DNA of 24,668 bases, taken from positions 1 through 24,668 of the IMG/VR virus record IMGVR_UViG_3300007640_000226; one strand, given 5' to 3'. Positions 1 through 7,960 of the stretch are shown here, piece after piece; the stretch's first letter is position 1; every line of letters begins with the position of its first letter. Origin of the DNA: a virus. A program made the position numbers and the translations under genes. The notes under the pieces are model-generated. The model searched no databases. It saw only the letters and a program-made list of their open reading frames with translations, and was not told the DNA's origin.

Positions 1-459
1 CAAAGAGCAGTAGAAATTGCTAATAATCAGGAAGAATTTGACCTTTATGACCCAGAGGGAATGAAGCGTGAAATTGAGAGACAGGCTGCTTTGCAGTTAA
101 AGCAAATGCTAGAACCTGCGAGAGAACAAATTAAAATGGAACAGAGAAAGATGGAATTGGAAAGATTTAAAGCAGCCAATCCTGAAATCACAGATGATGC
201 CTACCGCATCCCTATTGCAAAGATGCTTATGGAGCGTCCAGAATTGCGTTTAGAGGACGCTTACTACATAGTGAAGGCAAAGGTAGGGGCAGAAAGAATA
301 GAGGCAGAGAAAGCCGAAATAGAAGCCCAGAGAGCCAATCGTCGTGCTGCTCTCAAACAGACTTCATCTGGTGCTAATGCATCCCCATCTGGAACACCCA
401 AGTTCCGTGATGCTTGGTCTGCTTATCAGTTCCATAAGTCCCGTCAGCAGAAGATTTAA
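1..459 (+). CDS. Scaffolding protein, C-terminal part (5' end outside window)
   Basis: The reading frame is open from base 1, so the start lies upstream and the ATG at 61 is internal. The visible part is almost entirely charged helix: an E/K/R-rich coiled coil, then ANPEITDDAYRIPIAKML and RPELRLEDAYYIVKAKV, a second charged helix, a Ser/Gly/Pro linker and a basic tail ending SRQQKI. A helical, highly charged protein with a basic C-terminus placed just before the major capsid gene is typical of phage scaffolding proteins, which bind the capsid protein through a C-terminal helix during prohead assembly. Assignment is from composition and position; no catalytic motif is visible. An intrinsic terminator begins 24 bases after the stop. 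It could instead be a portal-associated or minor head protein, but I think that less likely. Confidence 0.6.
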   Translation, partial: QRAVEIANNQEEFDLYDPEGMKREIERQAALQLKQMLEPAREQIKMEQRKMELERFKAANPEITDDAYRIPIAKMLMERPELRLEDAYYIVKAKVGAERIEAEKAEIEAQRANRRAALKQTSSGANASPSGTPKFRDAWSAYQFHKSRQQKI

Positions 460-479
460 TTATCCTCCAAGATGATTAA

Positions 480-502
480 CTTGACCTTCCCTATTTAATG
501 TA
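480..502 (+). promoter_or_regulatory. Late promoter candidate 1 (CTTGAC-N10-TAATGTA)
   Basis: CTTGAC at 480-485 and TAATGTA at 496-502 are separated by 10 bases, matching four other intergenic copies in the window. It overlaps the terminator hairpin at 483-511. If transcription begins a few bases after TAAT, the transcript would lack the hairpin's 5' arm and start close to the GGAGG ribosome site of the next gene. The function is inferred from recurrence and position. Confidence 0.5.
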
Positions 503-518
503 GGGAGGGTCTTTTTTT
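483..518 (+). terminator. Intrinsic terminator after the scaffold gene
   Basis: Arms GACCTTCCCTA (483-493) and TAGGGAGGGTC (501-511) pair over 11 bp with one G-U pair and a 7-base loop. Seven T residues follow (512-518). The 3' arm contains GGAGG (504-508), which is also the only ribosome site for the ATG at 519, so terminator and ribosome site share the same bases. Confidence 0.8.
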
Positions 519-803
519 ATGGCTACTAAATCAACTAAACCTGCAAAGGGAAAACGCTTTACCAAAACTTACACAGATAAGAAAACTGGAAGAAAGCGTA
601 AGGTTTCCTACGGGCAAGCAGGTGCAAAAAACAAATCAGGCAAACAACGCATTCAGCCCAGCACAAAGAAGGGCGATGCCTATTGCGCTCGTTCTTATGG
701 AATTAAAAAAGGACTACCAAAAGAAAAACAAAACGACCCTAACACCCCCAATAATTTAAGTCGTAAAAAGTGGAAATGTGTAGGCAAAAAGAGCCGAAGA
801 TAA
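519..803 (+). CDS. Small basic two-cysteine protein between scaffold and capsid
   Basis: This 94-residue protein is very rich in Lys and Arg, with a disordered basic N-terminus. Its C-terminal half is compact: KKGDAYCARSYGIKKG, a D-P-N-T-P-N-N motif and LSRKKWKCVGKK. The two cysteines (C56 and C87) lie in the motifs YCARS and KWKC. I recall similar YCARS...NLSRKKWKC proteins in other phage and algal virus genomes, annotated only as unknown, and cannot confirm a family name. Charge and location suggest a nucleic-acid-binding or packaged virion protein, but that is inference. The start is fixed by GGAGG at 504-508, ten bases upstream, inside the preceding terminator stem. It appears to have its own late promoter (480-502), and the next one follows directly at 810. 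Confidence 0.75.
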   Translation: MATKSTKPAKGKRFTKTYTDKKTGRKRKVSYGQAGAKNKSGKQRIQPSTKKGDAYCARSYGIKKGLPKEKQNDPNTPNNLSRKKWKCVGKKSRR

Positions 804-809
804 TTTTTA

Positions 810-833
810 CTTGACGATTTCTTACTTAATGAG
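810..833 (+). promoter_or_regulatory. Late promoter candidate 2 (CTTGAC-N11-TAATGAG)
   Basis: CTTGAC at 810-815 and TAATGAG at 827-833 are separated by 11 bases. It sits 7 bases after the stop of the small basic protein and drives the capsid module. It would leave an unusually long 5' leader of about 155 bases before the capsid ATG, whereas the other copies sit only about 20 bases from their genes. Confidence 0.6.
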
Positions 834-992
834 ACGGGCAACCTTTCCCTCCGTAAAATCTATTGACCTCTTTGAGACACCAAGGATTTAAAAATGGTGA
901 AGGAACTAAAAACTAAAACCTCTTTCCAGAGACACTTTTAATTTTAGATAATTCACAATCATAGGATTTTACAAAAAAGGAAGGATAAAACT
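834..992 (+). promoter_or_regulatory. Long 5' leader of the capsid gene, with repeat and short ORF
   Basis: This 159-base stretch separates late promoter 2 from the capsid ATG. It holds a direct repeat, ACCTCTTT(CCA)GAGACAC, at 866-880 and 918-935. Each copy can form a small CTC...GAG hairpin. A 15-codon ORF (894-941) is preceded by AAGGA at suitable spacing. The capsid gene's own site, GGAAGGA, ends just before the start. A role in mRNA stability or capsid translation is possible but unproven. Confidence 0.4.
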
Positions 993-2006
993 ATGGCTAT
1001 TTCTAATGACTTGCTTTCCTCAACCCTCTATTCTATCCGTGATGGAGAGGTTGATGCTCTTTACCAGAAGGTCGCATTTCTAGACCACGCCCGTAAGAGC
1101 GGAGGAATTGATTACGAAGATGGTGGGATTAAAATTCAGCGTCCCCTATCAATTGCGGAACACAGCACAATCACCGAACTACCTACTGGCTATGAACCTG
1201 TTTCACTTGCCGTTAAGGATGTTTTGCAGCCAGCAATCTACGACTGGTGTGATTTCACCGCTCCAATTGTTATTACCCGTAAGGAAGAATTGGAGAACAG
1301 CGGCGAAAAGGCTATTGTTAAAATCGTAGAAGCCAGAATGAGAAGCGTTATGTCTATGCTTCGTAGGGAACTTAACAAGCAAATTCTTGCTGGTTCTTCT
1401 ACCATTCTCACCACTATGAATTCTCTTAATGGTGATGTTGGTGGTTTCCTAGAAGCCGAGACCAAGCCAAACCAGAATAATGTTGTTGGTGGTGTTTCCA
1501 AGGCAACCTTTAATGTTAATGGCTGGACTAACCAAGTCTTTGATGTTGGTGCTGCTTTCGGCACAGACGGCATTAGAGGAATGCAGCAGATTTACATTAA
1601 CGCAAACAGCGTCTCTCCTATGGGCGAGATTGATTGTGTGCTTTTAAGTGAGGCTGCTATGGCGAACTATCGTCGTGCGCTTTTCGCACAGGAACGCTAC
1701 ATCAGCGAAAGCACCCTTGATGGTGGTAGAATGAGCCTTGCATTTGCAGGTGCTGCCGTAGAGCAGGACTTGGAACTTGGTTTCCTCTACAATAGTGCTG
1801 ACTTTGGTAATGCTCCACTTTCAGGTTATTTCCTCAACTTTGACGGGATTAAACTTGTTTTCCACAAAGATGCTGACTTTGCTGTTAGTCCTTTTGAGGA
1901 TGTTGCTGGAACAACTGCCCGTGCCGCTCAACTTTATGTTAAGGCACAACTTATTGCCGACCATCTTGGCTCACAGGGTGTCCTGTTTGATGGCGACACA
2001 TTCTAA
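993..2006 (+). CDS. Major capsid protein (HK97-type fold likely)
   Basis: This 337-residue protein is the likely shell subunit. It begins with a short helical N-arm, has no obvious cleaved delta domain, and has a basic segment around residues 25-45. A pattern I associate with this class of capsid proteins follows: YDWCDFTAPIVITRKEELENSGEKAIVKIVEAR, then a long helix containing MLRRELNKQILAG. The middle and C-terminal parts are beta-rich with Gly-rich loops (GEIDCVLLSEAAMANYRRALF; SGYFLNFDGIKLVFHKDADF), as expected for the A- and P-domains. Its length is in the usual 300-400 range. It follows the scaffold gene and precedes a decoration-type gene, the standard head-gene order. GGAAGGA lies just upstream of the start. 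The HK97-fold assignment is from general pattern and position rather than a search. Confidence 0.85.
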   Translation: MAISNDLLSSTLYSIRDGEVDALYQKVAFLDHARKSGGIDYEDGGIKIQRPLSIAEHSTITELPTGYEPVSLAVKDVLQPAIYDWCDFTAPIVITRKEELENSGEKAIVKIVEARMRSVMSMLRRELNKQILAGSSTILTTMNSLNGDVGGFLEAETKPNQNNVVGGVSKATFNVNGWTNQVFDVGAAFGTDGIRGMQQIYINANSVSPMGEIDCVLLSEAAMANYRRALFAQERYISESTLDGGRMSLAFAGAAVEQDLELGFLYNSADFGNAPLSGYFLNFDGIKLVFHKDADFAVSPFEDVAGTTARAAQLYVKAQLIADHLGSQGVLFDGDTF

Positions 2007-2041
2007 TGCGTAGTGCTAATTATTAATAAAGGAGAAACATT

Positions 2042-2608
2042 ATGGCTACACAAACTTTAATTAACTATTTGGAAACTACACAGAAAGATGGTTTCGGTGC
2101 CTCCGTTGATGTTGGACTTGCCGCTATGAACCGCAGACAGGTAGAGACCTTTAAAGCCGATGCAGCACTTACTGCTGGCGATTGGGTTGCTCTATCTCTC
2201 GGTGATGGTGCTGGTGCTACAAACACAGATGGTGTCGCTGCTATTTCTGTGCGTCCCGCTGACCTAAACGATGCTGGTGGTCTTGCTGCTACTACCTCTA
2301 TCGCTTCTATCGTTGTCGGTGTTGTCCTCGGTCCTGCTTCTAGCAGAGACGATGATGGCTCTGGCGGTGTGGTTCAGGGCGGTTCTGCCCTTATCTGCAC
2401 CCGTGGAATTTGCGAAGCGAAGGTTAATGATGCTGGTGCTGCGATTAATCGTGGTGCTGCTCTATCTGCAACCAACACCGCTGGTGTTAGTGATGCTTAC
2501 CTTGCTGCTTCTACTTTCGGCATCTGTGGTCTTCTAATTGACCCAGTTGCTGGTGGTGGTGCAGGCTTCGTTTCCAGAAGTGTTTATGTAATGCCTTCTC
2601 TTACCTAA
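2042..2608 (+). CDS. Capsid decoration or cement protein
   Basis: This 188-residue protein is rich in Ala, Gly, Val and Thr, with predicted beta strands and almost no long helices. Segments such as FKADAALTAGDWVALSLGDGAGA and IVVGVVLGPASS, followed by a repeat of the same style (ICEAKVNDAGAAINRGAALSATN), resemble the DUF2190-type capsid cement proteins. Those carry alternating 'A-G-D-V-V' and 'G-V-A-L' strands and sit immediately after the capsid gene. It would bind the outside of the expanded capsid and stabilise it. It has a strong ribosome site (AAAGGAG) and shares a transcript with the capsid protein, which suits an abundant product. A terminator follows 34 bases after the stop. Confidence 0.65.
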   Translation: MATQTLINYLETTQKDGFGASVDVGLAAMNRRQVETFKADAALTAGDWVALSLGDGAGATNTDGVAAISVRPADLNDAGGLAATTSIASIVVGVVLGPASSRDDDGSGGVVQGGSALICTRGICEAKVNDAGAAINRGAALSATNTAGVSDAYLAASTFGICGLLIDPVAGGGAGFVSRSVYVMPSLT

Positions 2609-2640
2609 TGGTAAGATTACATTACAGGTAAAGGAGAACT

Positions 2641-2724
2641 ATGCCCCTTCCCCTCTCTGGGGTTGGGGCTTTTTCTTTACTTGACTTTTACTACATAATG
2701 AGAACAAGAGGAATTACATTATGA
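2641..2724 (+). CDS. Possible 27-codon leader peptide spanning a terminator and promoter
   Basis: An ATG at 2641 has a strong ribosome site (TAAAGGAG, spacing 4-5). Its frame runs through the whole terminator hairpin and late promoter 3, and ends in TGA at 2722-2724, overlapping the ATG of the next gene as ATGA. The peptide starts MPLPLSGVGAF. No homology can be seen. Ribosomes on it would disrupt the terminator and couple to the tail gene. It may equally be a decayed or chance ORF. Confidence 0.3.
   Translation: MPLPLSGVGAFSLLDFYYIMRTRGITL
2643..2678 (+). terminator. Intrinsic terminator after the capsid module
   Basis: GCCCC (2643-2647) pairs with GGGGC (2665-2669), and CCCC (2650-2653) pairs with GGGG (2659-2662). 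A TT/TT internal bulge separates the two stems, and the loop is TCTCT. A T-run with one C follows (2670-2678). It lies directly before late promoter 3, insulating the capsid transcript from the tail module. Confidence 0.85.
2680..2702 (+). promoter_or_regulatory. Late promoter candidate 3 (CTTGAC-N10-TAATGAG)
   Basis: CTTGAC at 2680-2685 and TAATGAG at 2696-2702 are separated by 10 bases. It lies between a terminator and the tail module, with the next ATG 18 bases downstream and AGAGGA between them. This is the clearest copy, because its position leaves no other role for the sequence. Confidence 0.7.
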
Positions 2725-4253
2725 ACCTTACAGCCCTACGAGAAAAAATAAAAAACATAACTGACTATTCCCCAGACTTGCAGCAGTTTAACGACCAGAT
2801 GGATGAGATTGTTAATGATGCTCTTTATGCAATCTGGACTATGAAGCGTTGGACTTTTGCTACAAAGACTATCAACTATCGTCTTTACCCAGACATCCTA
2901 CCAGATAGAGACACAGCAAATGTTGTTGCTCCTGCTACATCAGTAGGGATTAGTTGGGTGCAGGGAGAAAGGCGTGTTCTATTTCAGTTTGGAATTGATA
3001 GGCTAGAAAAGGTTGGTGTTATTGATGCAAAGAACATTTGGGAAGGACAGCCTATGGAGATTGAGAACCGAGACTACATTATTGCAAAGGTTGTTAATAA
3101 GGCAGAGATTATCCTAGCAGAACCAGTTGTTGCACCTACACCTACTGCTGGAACATTTAAAACTAATTGGGCTATTAAAAAAAGAACTTATGATTTACCA
3201 GAGGATTGTTTAGAATTACTTTACTTCGGTCATCGTGATTATCCATTTAACACATCAGCAGGTTCATTTCCTCCTTATGGTAAATCAACTGCTATTATGC
3301 CTCGTAGAGAAGAGCAGGTAGATTTAAGAGCAGATTACAAATCATCCTACGCAGAGGCTTATGTTTGGTCTCCTGCTTATCAGGTTCCTGCTGCCGAGAA
3401 ACTAGAACTTACAGAAATAAACGACATAGGCACAGGCTTCCTAGGAAACACTTATTATGAATTCTGTTGGGCTTTTGAGGTTGCTGGTAAGTTAGGTGCA
3501 TTAAGCGAACCTGCTACAATCCAGATGAGCGAGGGAAATAATAATGCAATTCTTTTTACTTGTAAGTCTTGGGATGGAACAGACATCATAGCAGATGCTT
3601 ACAATAACTTTGATGAATTGCCTACACCTTGGCGTGGAGCAAGAAAGGTTTTCTTCTACAATAAAAATCTAAACAGACAGACAGGAGAAAGACAAGGACT
3701 TCCTTGTTGGGTTCAGGTTATTAATGGTGGGATTTTTAGAAACACAGAAAACTACAACGATTATTATTTTATTAATGATGAAAGTGCAACAGGGGCTTTG
3801 ACTAACATTAACCAGTTAGACAACGGACAGAAGCGTTATGTAGAGATTGACGGACAACACCAGCAGATTAGACCTTACCCAAGACCTGATGGATTTGATG
3901 AGGTAATAGCACAGGTTAAAAACGAGCAGTCAATTACAACATTCCAAGACTTCCGTAGAGATGCAATCATTCGTTATTACAAGAAACCAGAAGACTTAAC
4001 ACTTTGGACTGATAGTCCAGAGATGCCTTATGAATTCCACCAGTTGATTGTGTTTAAAGCATTAGAAGACATTTACTTAAAGATGGGACAAGAAGGTTTA
4101 TCTAACACTTACCGCAAAAGAATTGAGACAGAAGTTAAAGGCTTGCAGAAGCGTTATTGCGACCACATAGACAGCCAAGTGCAAAGAGGTCAGTTTGGCG
4201 TTAATCGTCAGGCACCGCTCTATGATTACCAATCTTTAAGGAGAATTAACTAA
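2721..4253 (+). CDS. Head-tail connector or tail tube-type protein
   Basis: This 510-residue soluble protein begins with a helix pattern often seen in podovirus head-tail adaptor and tail tubular A proteins: regularly spaced N and D residues, then MDEIVNDALYAIWTMKRWTFATKTINYRLYPD. There, 'aL..iW..rrW.Fat' is followed by beta strands. The middle is a beta-rich insertion with immunoglobulin-like character (ELTEINDIG...TYYEFCWAFEVAGKLGALSEPA). The C-terminus returns to helix with 'QLIVFKALEDIYLKMGQEGLSNTYRKRIETEVKGLQKRY', again as in adaptor proteins. T7 gp11 is much shorter (about 196 aa), so this would be an enlarged form. The next gene starts on the last base of its stop codon (TAATG), so the two are translationally coupled, as gp11 and gp12 are adjacent in T7-like phages. 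The exact role is inferred. Confidence 0.55.
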   Translation: MNLTALREKIKNITDYSPDLQQFNDQMDEIVNDALYAIWTMKRWTFATKTINYRLYPDILPDRDTANVVAPATSVGISWVQGERRVLFQFGIDRLEKVGVIDAKNIWEGQPMEIENRDYIIAKVVNKAEIILAEPVVAPTPTAGTFKTNWAIKKRTYDLPEDCLELLYFGHRDYPFNTSAGSFPPYGKSTAIMPRREEQVDLRADYKSSYAEAYVWSPAYQVPAAEKLELTEINDIGTGFLGNTYYEFCWAFEVAGKLGALSEPATIQMSEGNNNAILFTCKSWDGTDIIADAYNNFDELPTPWRGARKVFFYNKNLNRQTGERQGLPCWVQVINGGIFRNTENYNDYYFINDESATGALTNINQLDNGQKRYVEIDGQHQQIRPYPRPDGFDEVIAQVKNEQSITTFQDFRRDAIIRYYKKPEDLTLWTDSPEMPYEFHQLIVFKALEDIYLKMGQEGLSNTYRKRIETEVKGLQKRYCDHIDSQVQRGQFGVNRQAPLYDYQSLRRIN

Positions 4254-6541
4254 TGGCTATGAAATCTCAAAAGATTAGTTTTGTTGATGCTGCTGGTCTA
4301 GACCAACGCTACAAAGGTCAGTTAGGTTATGCAGATAAAATTTACAATTTTCGCATAGACCCTAATGGTTTAGGTTGGGTGTGTGATAGAGGAATAGAAA
4401 GTTGGTGGAAGTTTCCCCAATCTTTTACACTTGTAGGTAATGCAACATCTATTACAAAACATTTGCTTTATCCAACTGATGCTTGCTTTATCTGGGAGAA
4501 ATCCAGCACAGGACAAATTTATTATTTTTGGGAAAGAGGTGGTGATTTACTTTATGCTTGGGGTAATAAAGGGCAAGGCTCGGCTTATGCAGGAAACTAT
4601 TATTACAACGATTTTGTTTATTTGCAGAGCGATAGAAAAAGACCAAAGACAAATGAAGTAGGAACACAATTTATTCCTTATGGTAATCGCCTTTTAATTA
4701 TCAACGGCTACGATAAGCCAATCTGGTTTAGTGGAAATGAAGATTTTAGAGATTTCAGTTTCTCTCTACCAACAGCATCTCCACAGGTTTCACCTTTGCA
4801 GCCATCTTATCTTGATGGAGATGATTTAGAAGGAGGAACTTGCGGTCCTGTCTTCGGTCAAAAATCAACTTTGGGACTTGGTTTTGCTGATGATGAACGC
4901 TCAAACTATTTTTGGTTTATGACTTACATTACAGAAGATGGTGCTGAAAGTCCTTTGTCTGCACCTGTTTCTACTAACTGGCTTCCATCAACAGCAGCAC
5001 AGCAGCAGAGATTTGGTGTTGTCCTACAACTACCACAAGGTGCAGAAGGAACAACTGCTCGCAGACTTTACAGAACAAAGAACATTCGTCGTGTTGGTGC
5101 AACAGATGCTAATGATGCTCTTTATTTCTTTGTTAAGGAATTTGAGGATAATAGCACCACACACTACATAGACATTACACCTGATAGTGCATTAGTAGTT
5201 CAGGCACCAGAGACATTTGCTTCATCAAAGATTAACACTACTTACAAGTTTGGTGCTGCTTGGGACAACCGCATTTGGCTTGGTGGTGGAGACAGCACAC
5301 CAACTAGAATTATTTACAGCGAGAAAGGAAATCCAGAACAATTTGGTTCTTTTAATTTCTTTGAGATTGGTTCTACTGGTGGAGGACACATAACACAACT
5401 TTATTCTTATTACAATAACTTGTTAGTGTTCCGTAGAAATTCTATTGAGATTATTAGAAGAGACGGGCAAGGTAATCCTACAATCTCAACCCTAGCAAAT
5501 AACTTGGGAACTATTGCATCAAATGCTATTTGTTCTGTTGCAAACCTAGGTGTTATGTTTATGAACGAAGAAGGCATCTTCCTAATCCAAGGTGGTTTAG
5601 ATGGTGGCTCACAGATTACAATTACCCGTGTAAGCGAGACACTAGATAAAGAAATTGCTGAAATAAATAAAGCAGCACTAGGTAATGCTTGGGCTTGTTA
5701 TTCTCCACAGGAAAGAGAAGTCTGGTTCCATTTTGCAACAGATAGTAATTCAGTTCCTACAAAGGGATTGGTTTATCATTTAGATAATGGGATGTGGTCT
5801 ATTAGAGGTGCAGTAGGAAATGCTAATGAAAATCTATTTCGTTTTACTTGTGCTGCTACTGACCCAGAAGGACACTTTGTTATGGGATGCGCTCCTTCTT
5901 GGACTGGTCTAGGTGGTTCAGGCTCTCCTATTATTATTGGTTCCTTTGGGGCTTCTGTCTCTCCGCTTGTAGTTTGGTCTGGTAGTCGTTCATTCGGTCA
6001 AACATTCTTCGTGCAAGGTTTTAATCAGGACACAGCAACTTATCAAGTTAATGATGTTAATAGACCAGCAGCAGTCTGGGAAAGTAATTGGATTGACTTT
6101 GGAGATAATAGCGTCAAGCATCGTGTTTATTCAGTAGAAGCAGAAATTCTTTCTTATGGTGATTTATCACTTGCATTAGATTATGCTACTGATTACGATG
6201 TTGATTTTGTTTCAGCGGGAGGACAAAAACAATCAAAGAATGAGCGTGTCTTTACAACAAAAGAAGACCCTGTGTTTGGTGCTGGTGATGGTGCTATTAC
6301 CAAAGTTCCATTTACAATAAGCAACGATAGATTAAAAGATGCAAGAATAATTCGTCTTCGCTGGGACACTAACACACAATTAATAAATCAATTTAAATTT
6401 AGATTACAGACACAGCCAGCCAAAGAACTGGAACCTGCTAATGTTCCTTTCCACCTTATTAGTTTTCACATAAACTACGACACAGCAGACATCCAAACAC
6501 TAAATCAAAGAACAAGACTTAATAAGGGGCAAGCAAGATAA
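4253..6541 (+). CDS. Tail nozzle-type protein (tubular B or stabilisation-like)
   Basis: This 762-residue protein is beta-rich throughout and has no signal peptide. Repeated strand pairs with conserved aromatics recall the propeller-like nozzle proteins (T7 gp12, about 794 aa; P22 gp10-type stabilisation proteins). Characteristic stretches are FGAAWDNRIWLGGGDSTPTRIIYSEKG, LYSYYNNLLVFRRNSIEIIRRDG, and NAICSVANLGVMFMNEEGIFLIQGG followed by EVWFHFATD...GLVYHLDNGMWSIRG. Length and place, right after the adaptor-type protein and overlapping its stop by one base, fit. The C-terminal 170 residues form another beta domain (WIDFGDNSVKHRVYSVEAEIL). It probably builds the distal tail tube to which the fibre proteins downstream attach. 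The assignment is by fold impression and synteny. Confidence 0.6.
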   Translation: MAMKSQKISFVDAAGLDQRYKGQLGYADKIYNFRIDPNGLGWVCDRGIESWWKFPQSFTLVGNATSITKHLLYPTDACFIWEKSSTGQIYYFWERGGDLLYAWGNKGQGSAYAGNYYYNDFVYLQSDRKRPKTNEVGTQFIPYGNRLLIINGYDKPIWFSGNEDFRDFSFSLPTASPQVSPLQPSYLDGDDLEGGTCGPVFGQKSTLGLGFADDERSNYFWFMTYITEDGAESPLSAPVSTNWLPSTAAQQQRFGVVLQLPQGAEGTTARRLYRTKNIRRVGATDANDALYFFVKEFEDNSTTHYIDITPDSALVVQAPETFASSKINTTYKFGAAWDNRIWLGGGDSTPTRIIYSEKGNPEQFGSFNFFEIGSTGGGHITQLYSYYNNLLVFRRNSIEIIRRDGQGNPTISTLANNLGTIASNAICSVANLGVMFMNEEGIFLIQGGLDGGSQITITRVSETLDKEIAEINKAALGNAWACYSPQEREVWFHFATDSNSVPTKGLVYHLDNGMWSIRGAVGNANENLFRFTCAATDPEGHFVMGCAPSWTGLGGSGSPIIIGSFGASVSPLVVWSGSRSFGQTFFVQGFNQDTATYQVNDVNRPAAVWESNWIDFGDNSVKHRVYSVEAEILSYGDLSLALDYATDYDVDFVSAGGQKQSKNERVFTTKEDPVFGAGDGAITKVPFTISNDRLKDARIIRLRWDTNTQLINQFKFRLQTQPAKELEPANVPFHLISFHINYDTADIQTLNQRTRLNKGQAR

Positions 6542-7272
6542 TGTCTAAAACTTACGCAAAAAGACCAGCATTTAGATTTCAGGCTGTAAAGCCAGAGAAC
6601 ATTAATGATAATCTGGACGGAACATTAAAAGAAATAAATGGAAACTTAAACGCAAATAACTTTCCAGTTGATGCTTTAACATTTGATAATTTTGCTGATG
6701 CTTCTTCTACGGAAGTTTTTGCAAATGGAAATAGAACACTAACTTATTCAGGTGCAACACAAGATTACCATAGAATAAAAAGATGGAATGTTGCAGAAGG
6801 TGGGCTAGATGTTTGGGAACCAATCACATCTATTAATTTACCAACAGCAAACTGGACTACTGGTTGGAATAAATTAACTGATTATGGTTCTATGGATTAC
6901 ACCTTCTTGGAATTTGACGCACAAGAAGGAATGCTTACAGGTTGTGCTGTTATTGATTTTTTCCACGGCGTAGATAGAATTGTTTATCAAAGCGACGACA
7001 CTACATTTAGAATTTTCTTTGGTGAAGATTGGTGGAGCGAATGGGGTGTGTTTGTAAATGATGTTCTTGTTGCAGAGACTTCTTGGATTTATGCTCGCAG
7101 AATTACTTGCACTATTCCTTTTAAAGTTCCTGTTGGTTCGCAGAATGTAAAAATAGATTTGCGTTGGAGAGCATTAACAAGTGATGCTGTTGGAACTAAC
7201 TATCAAGGTAATCCCAGCAGACCAATAGACATCTATGGTGCTGAAATAATGTGCCGCAACACAAAGAGGTAA
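6541..7272 (+). CDS. Virion or fibre-like protein A
   Basis: The protein has 243 residues. A short N-terminal segment, VKPENINDNLDGTLKEINGNLNANNFP, looks like a virion-attachment helix with regularly spaced Asn. It is followed by a wholly beta-type body with many aromatics (EDWWSEWGVFVNDVLVAETSWIYARRITCTIPFKVPVG). The start ATG overlaps the previous stop by one base. It is the first of three consecutive genes of 226-243 codons with the same design: an N-terminal Asn/Leu-rich helix and a beta-sandwich-like body. This suggests tail fibre or appendage subunits, perhaps lectin-like. I see no enzyme motif. The precise role is unknown. Confidence 0.5.
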   Translation: MSKTYAKRPAFRFQAVKPENINDNLDGTLKEINGNLNANNFPVDALTFDNFADASSTEVFANGNRTLTYSGATQDYHRIKRWNVAEGGLDVWEPITSINLPTANWTTGWNKLTDYGSMDYTFLEFDAQEGMLTGCAVIDFFHGVDRIVYQSDDTTFRIFFGEDWWSEWGVFVNDVLVAETSWIYARRITCTIPFKVPVGSQNVKIDLRWRALTSDAVGTNYQGNPSRPIDIYGAEIMCRNTKR

Positions 7273-7276
7273 TCAA

Positions 7277-7957
7277 ATGGGAACAATTAAATTTACAAAA
7301 TTTAGAGAAGGCGACACACCAACAGCAGCAGAACTAAACCAGCCTTATGATGATTTAGCAGCAATCACTATTACTGAATTAAACACAAAACCTAATTGGG
7401 CTACAAGAGCGCACTTTAATCAATCGGCTGGTTCTACACTAGCAAATGAAGTTTTCTTTTTTGATAATCCAACAACAACTGGTTTTACAACACAATCAAC
7501 CAACTATGTTTTAGTTAATTCTGGCGGAACACCAAGTTCATTAACAATCAATAGAACTGCTGATGCTACACATCTTCTTCGGGTGCAAACCTCTGGAATA
7601 ATTGGAGATGTTATTTGTAATGATGATGGTGATGGAACAAATGCAACTGCTTCTTACAACTGCATAGGAATGCGCCTAGTTGTTTATTACAACGATGGTG
7701 GTGGAACATTAACCGAGACCATAGCAGAATGTGGTTATTCTTTTAATCGCAGGTCTAGATTAACTAACGACACCACAGGTTTAGACACCGCTATTTGGTG
7801 GAGGAACTTTTCTTTTTCTGGTGTTTGGCGTGTTGGAATAACAGGTAGAACTATTGAGAAAGTAGAACTGCAAGTTAAAGTAGGACCGAATGGTGGTGCT
7901 GGTAATCAAGCAGACATAACAAGAAATAACATCACAGCAATTTTAATAAAGGAATAA
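7277..7957 (+). CDS. Virion or fibre-like protein B
   Basis: The protein has 226 residues. The N-terminus 'FREGDTPTAAELNQPYDDLAAI' closely resembles the anchoring motif of many tail fibre and appendage proteins, where 'G...TA..LN..f..l' binds the baseplate or tail. The rest is beta-rich and full of Gly, Thr and Asn (NSGGTPSSLTINRTADATHLLRVQTSG; TIEKVELQVKVGPNGGAGNQADI). It is the second of three similar-sized genes and lies 4 bases after the first, with an AGAGG ribosome site. Likely an appendage subunit. Whether it contacts the host receptor or joins other subunits cannot be told from the sequence. Confidence 0.5.
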   Translation: MGTIKFTKFREGDTPTAAELNQPYDDLAAITITELNTKPNWATRAHFNQSAGSTLANEVFFFDNPTTTGFTTQSTNYVLVNSGGTPSSLTINRTADATHLLRVQTSGIIGDVICNDDGDGTNATASYNCIGMRLVVYYNDGGGTLTETIAECGYSFNRRSRLTNDTTGLDTAIWWRNFSFSGVWRVGITGRTIEKVELQVKVGPNGGAGNQADITRNNITAILIKE

Positions 7958-7960
7958 ATT

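Noticed and set aside
869-900. A further TTGAC in the capsid leader (at about 864) as another late promoter
   Set aside because: No TAAT box follows at 10-11 bases, so it does not fit the family.
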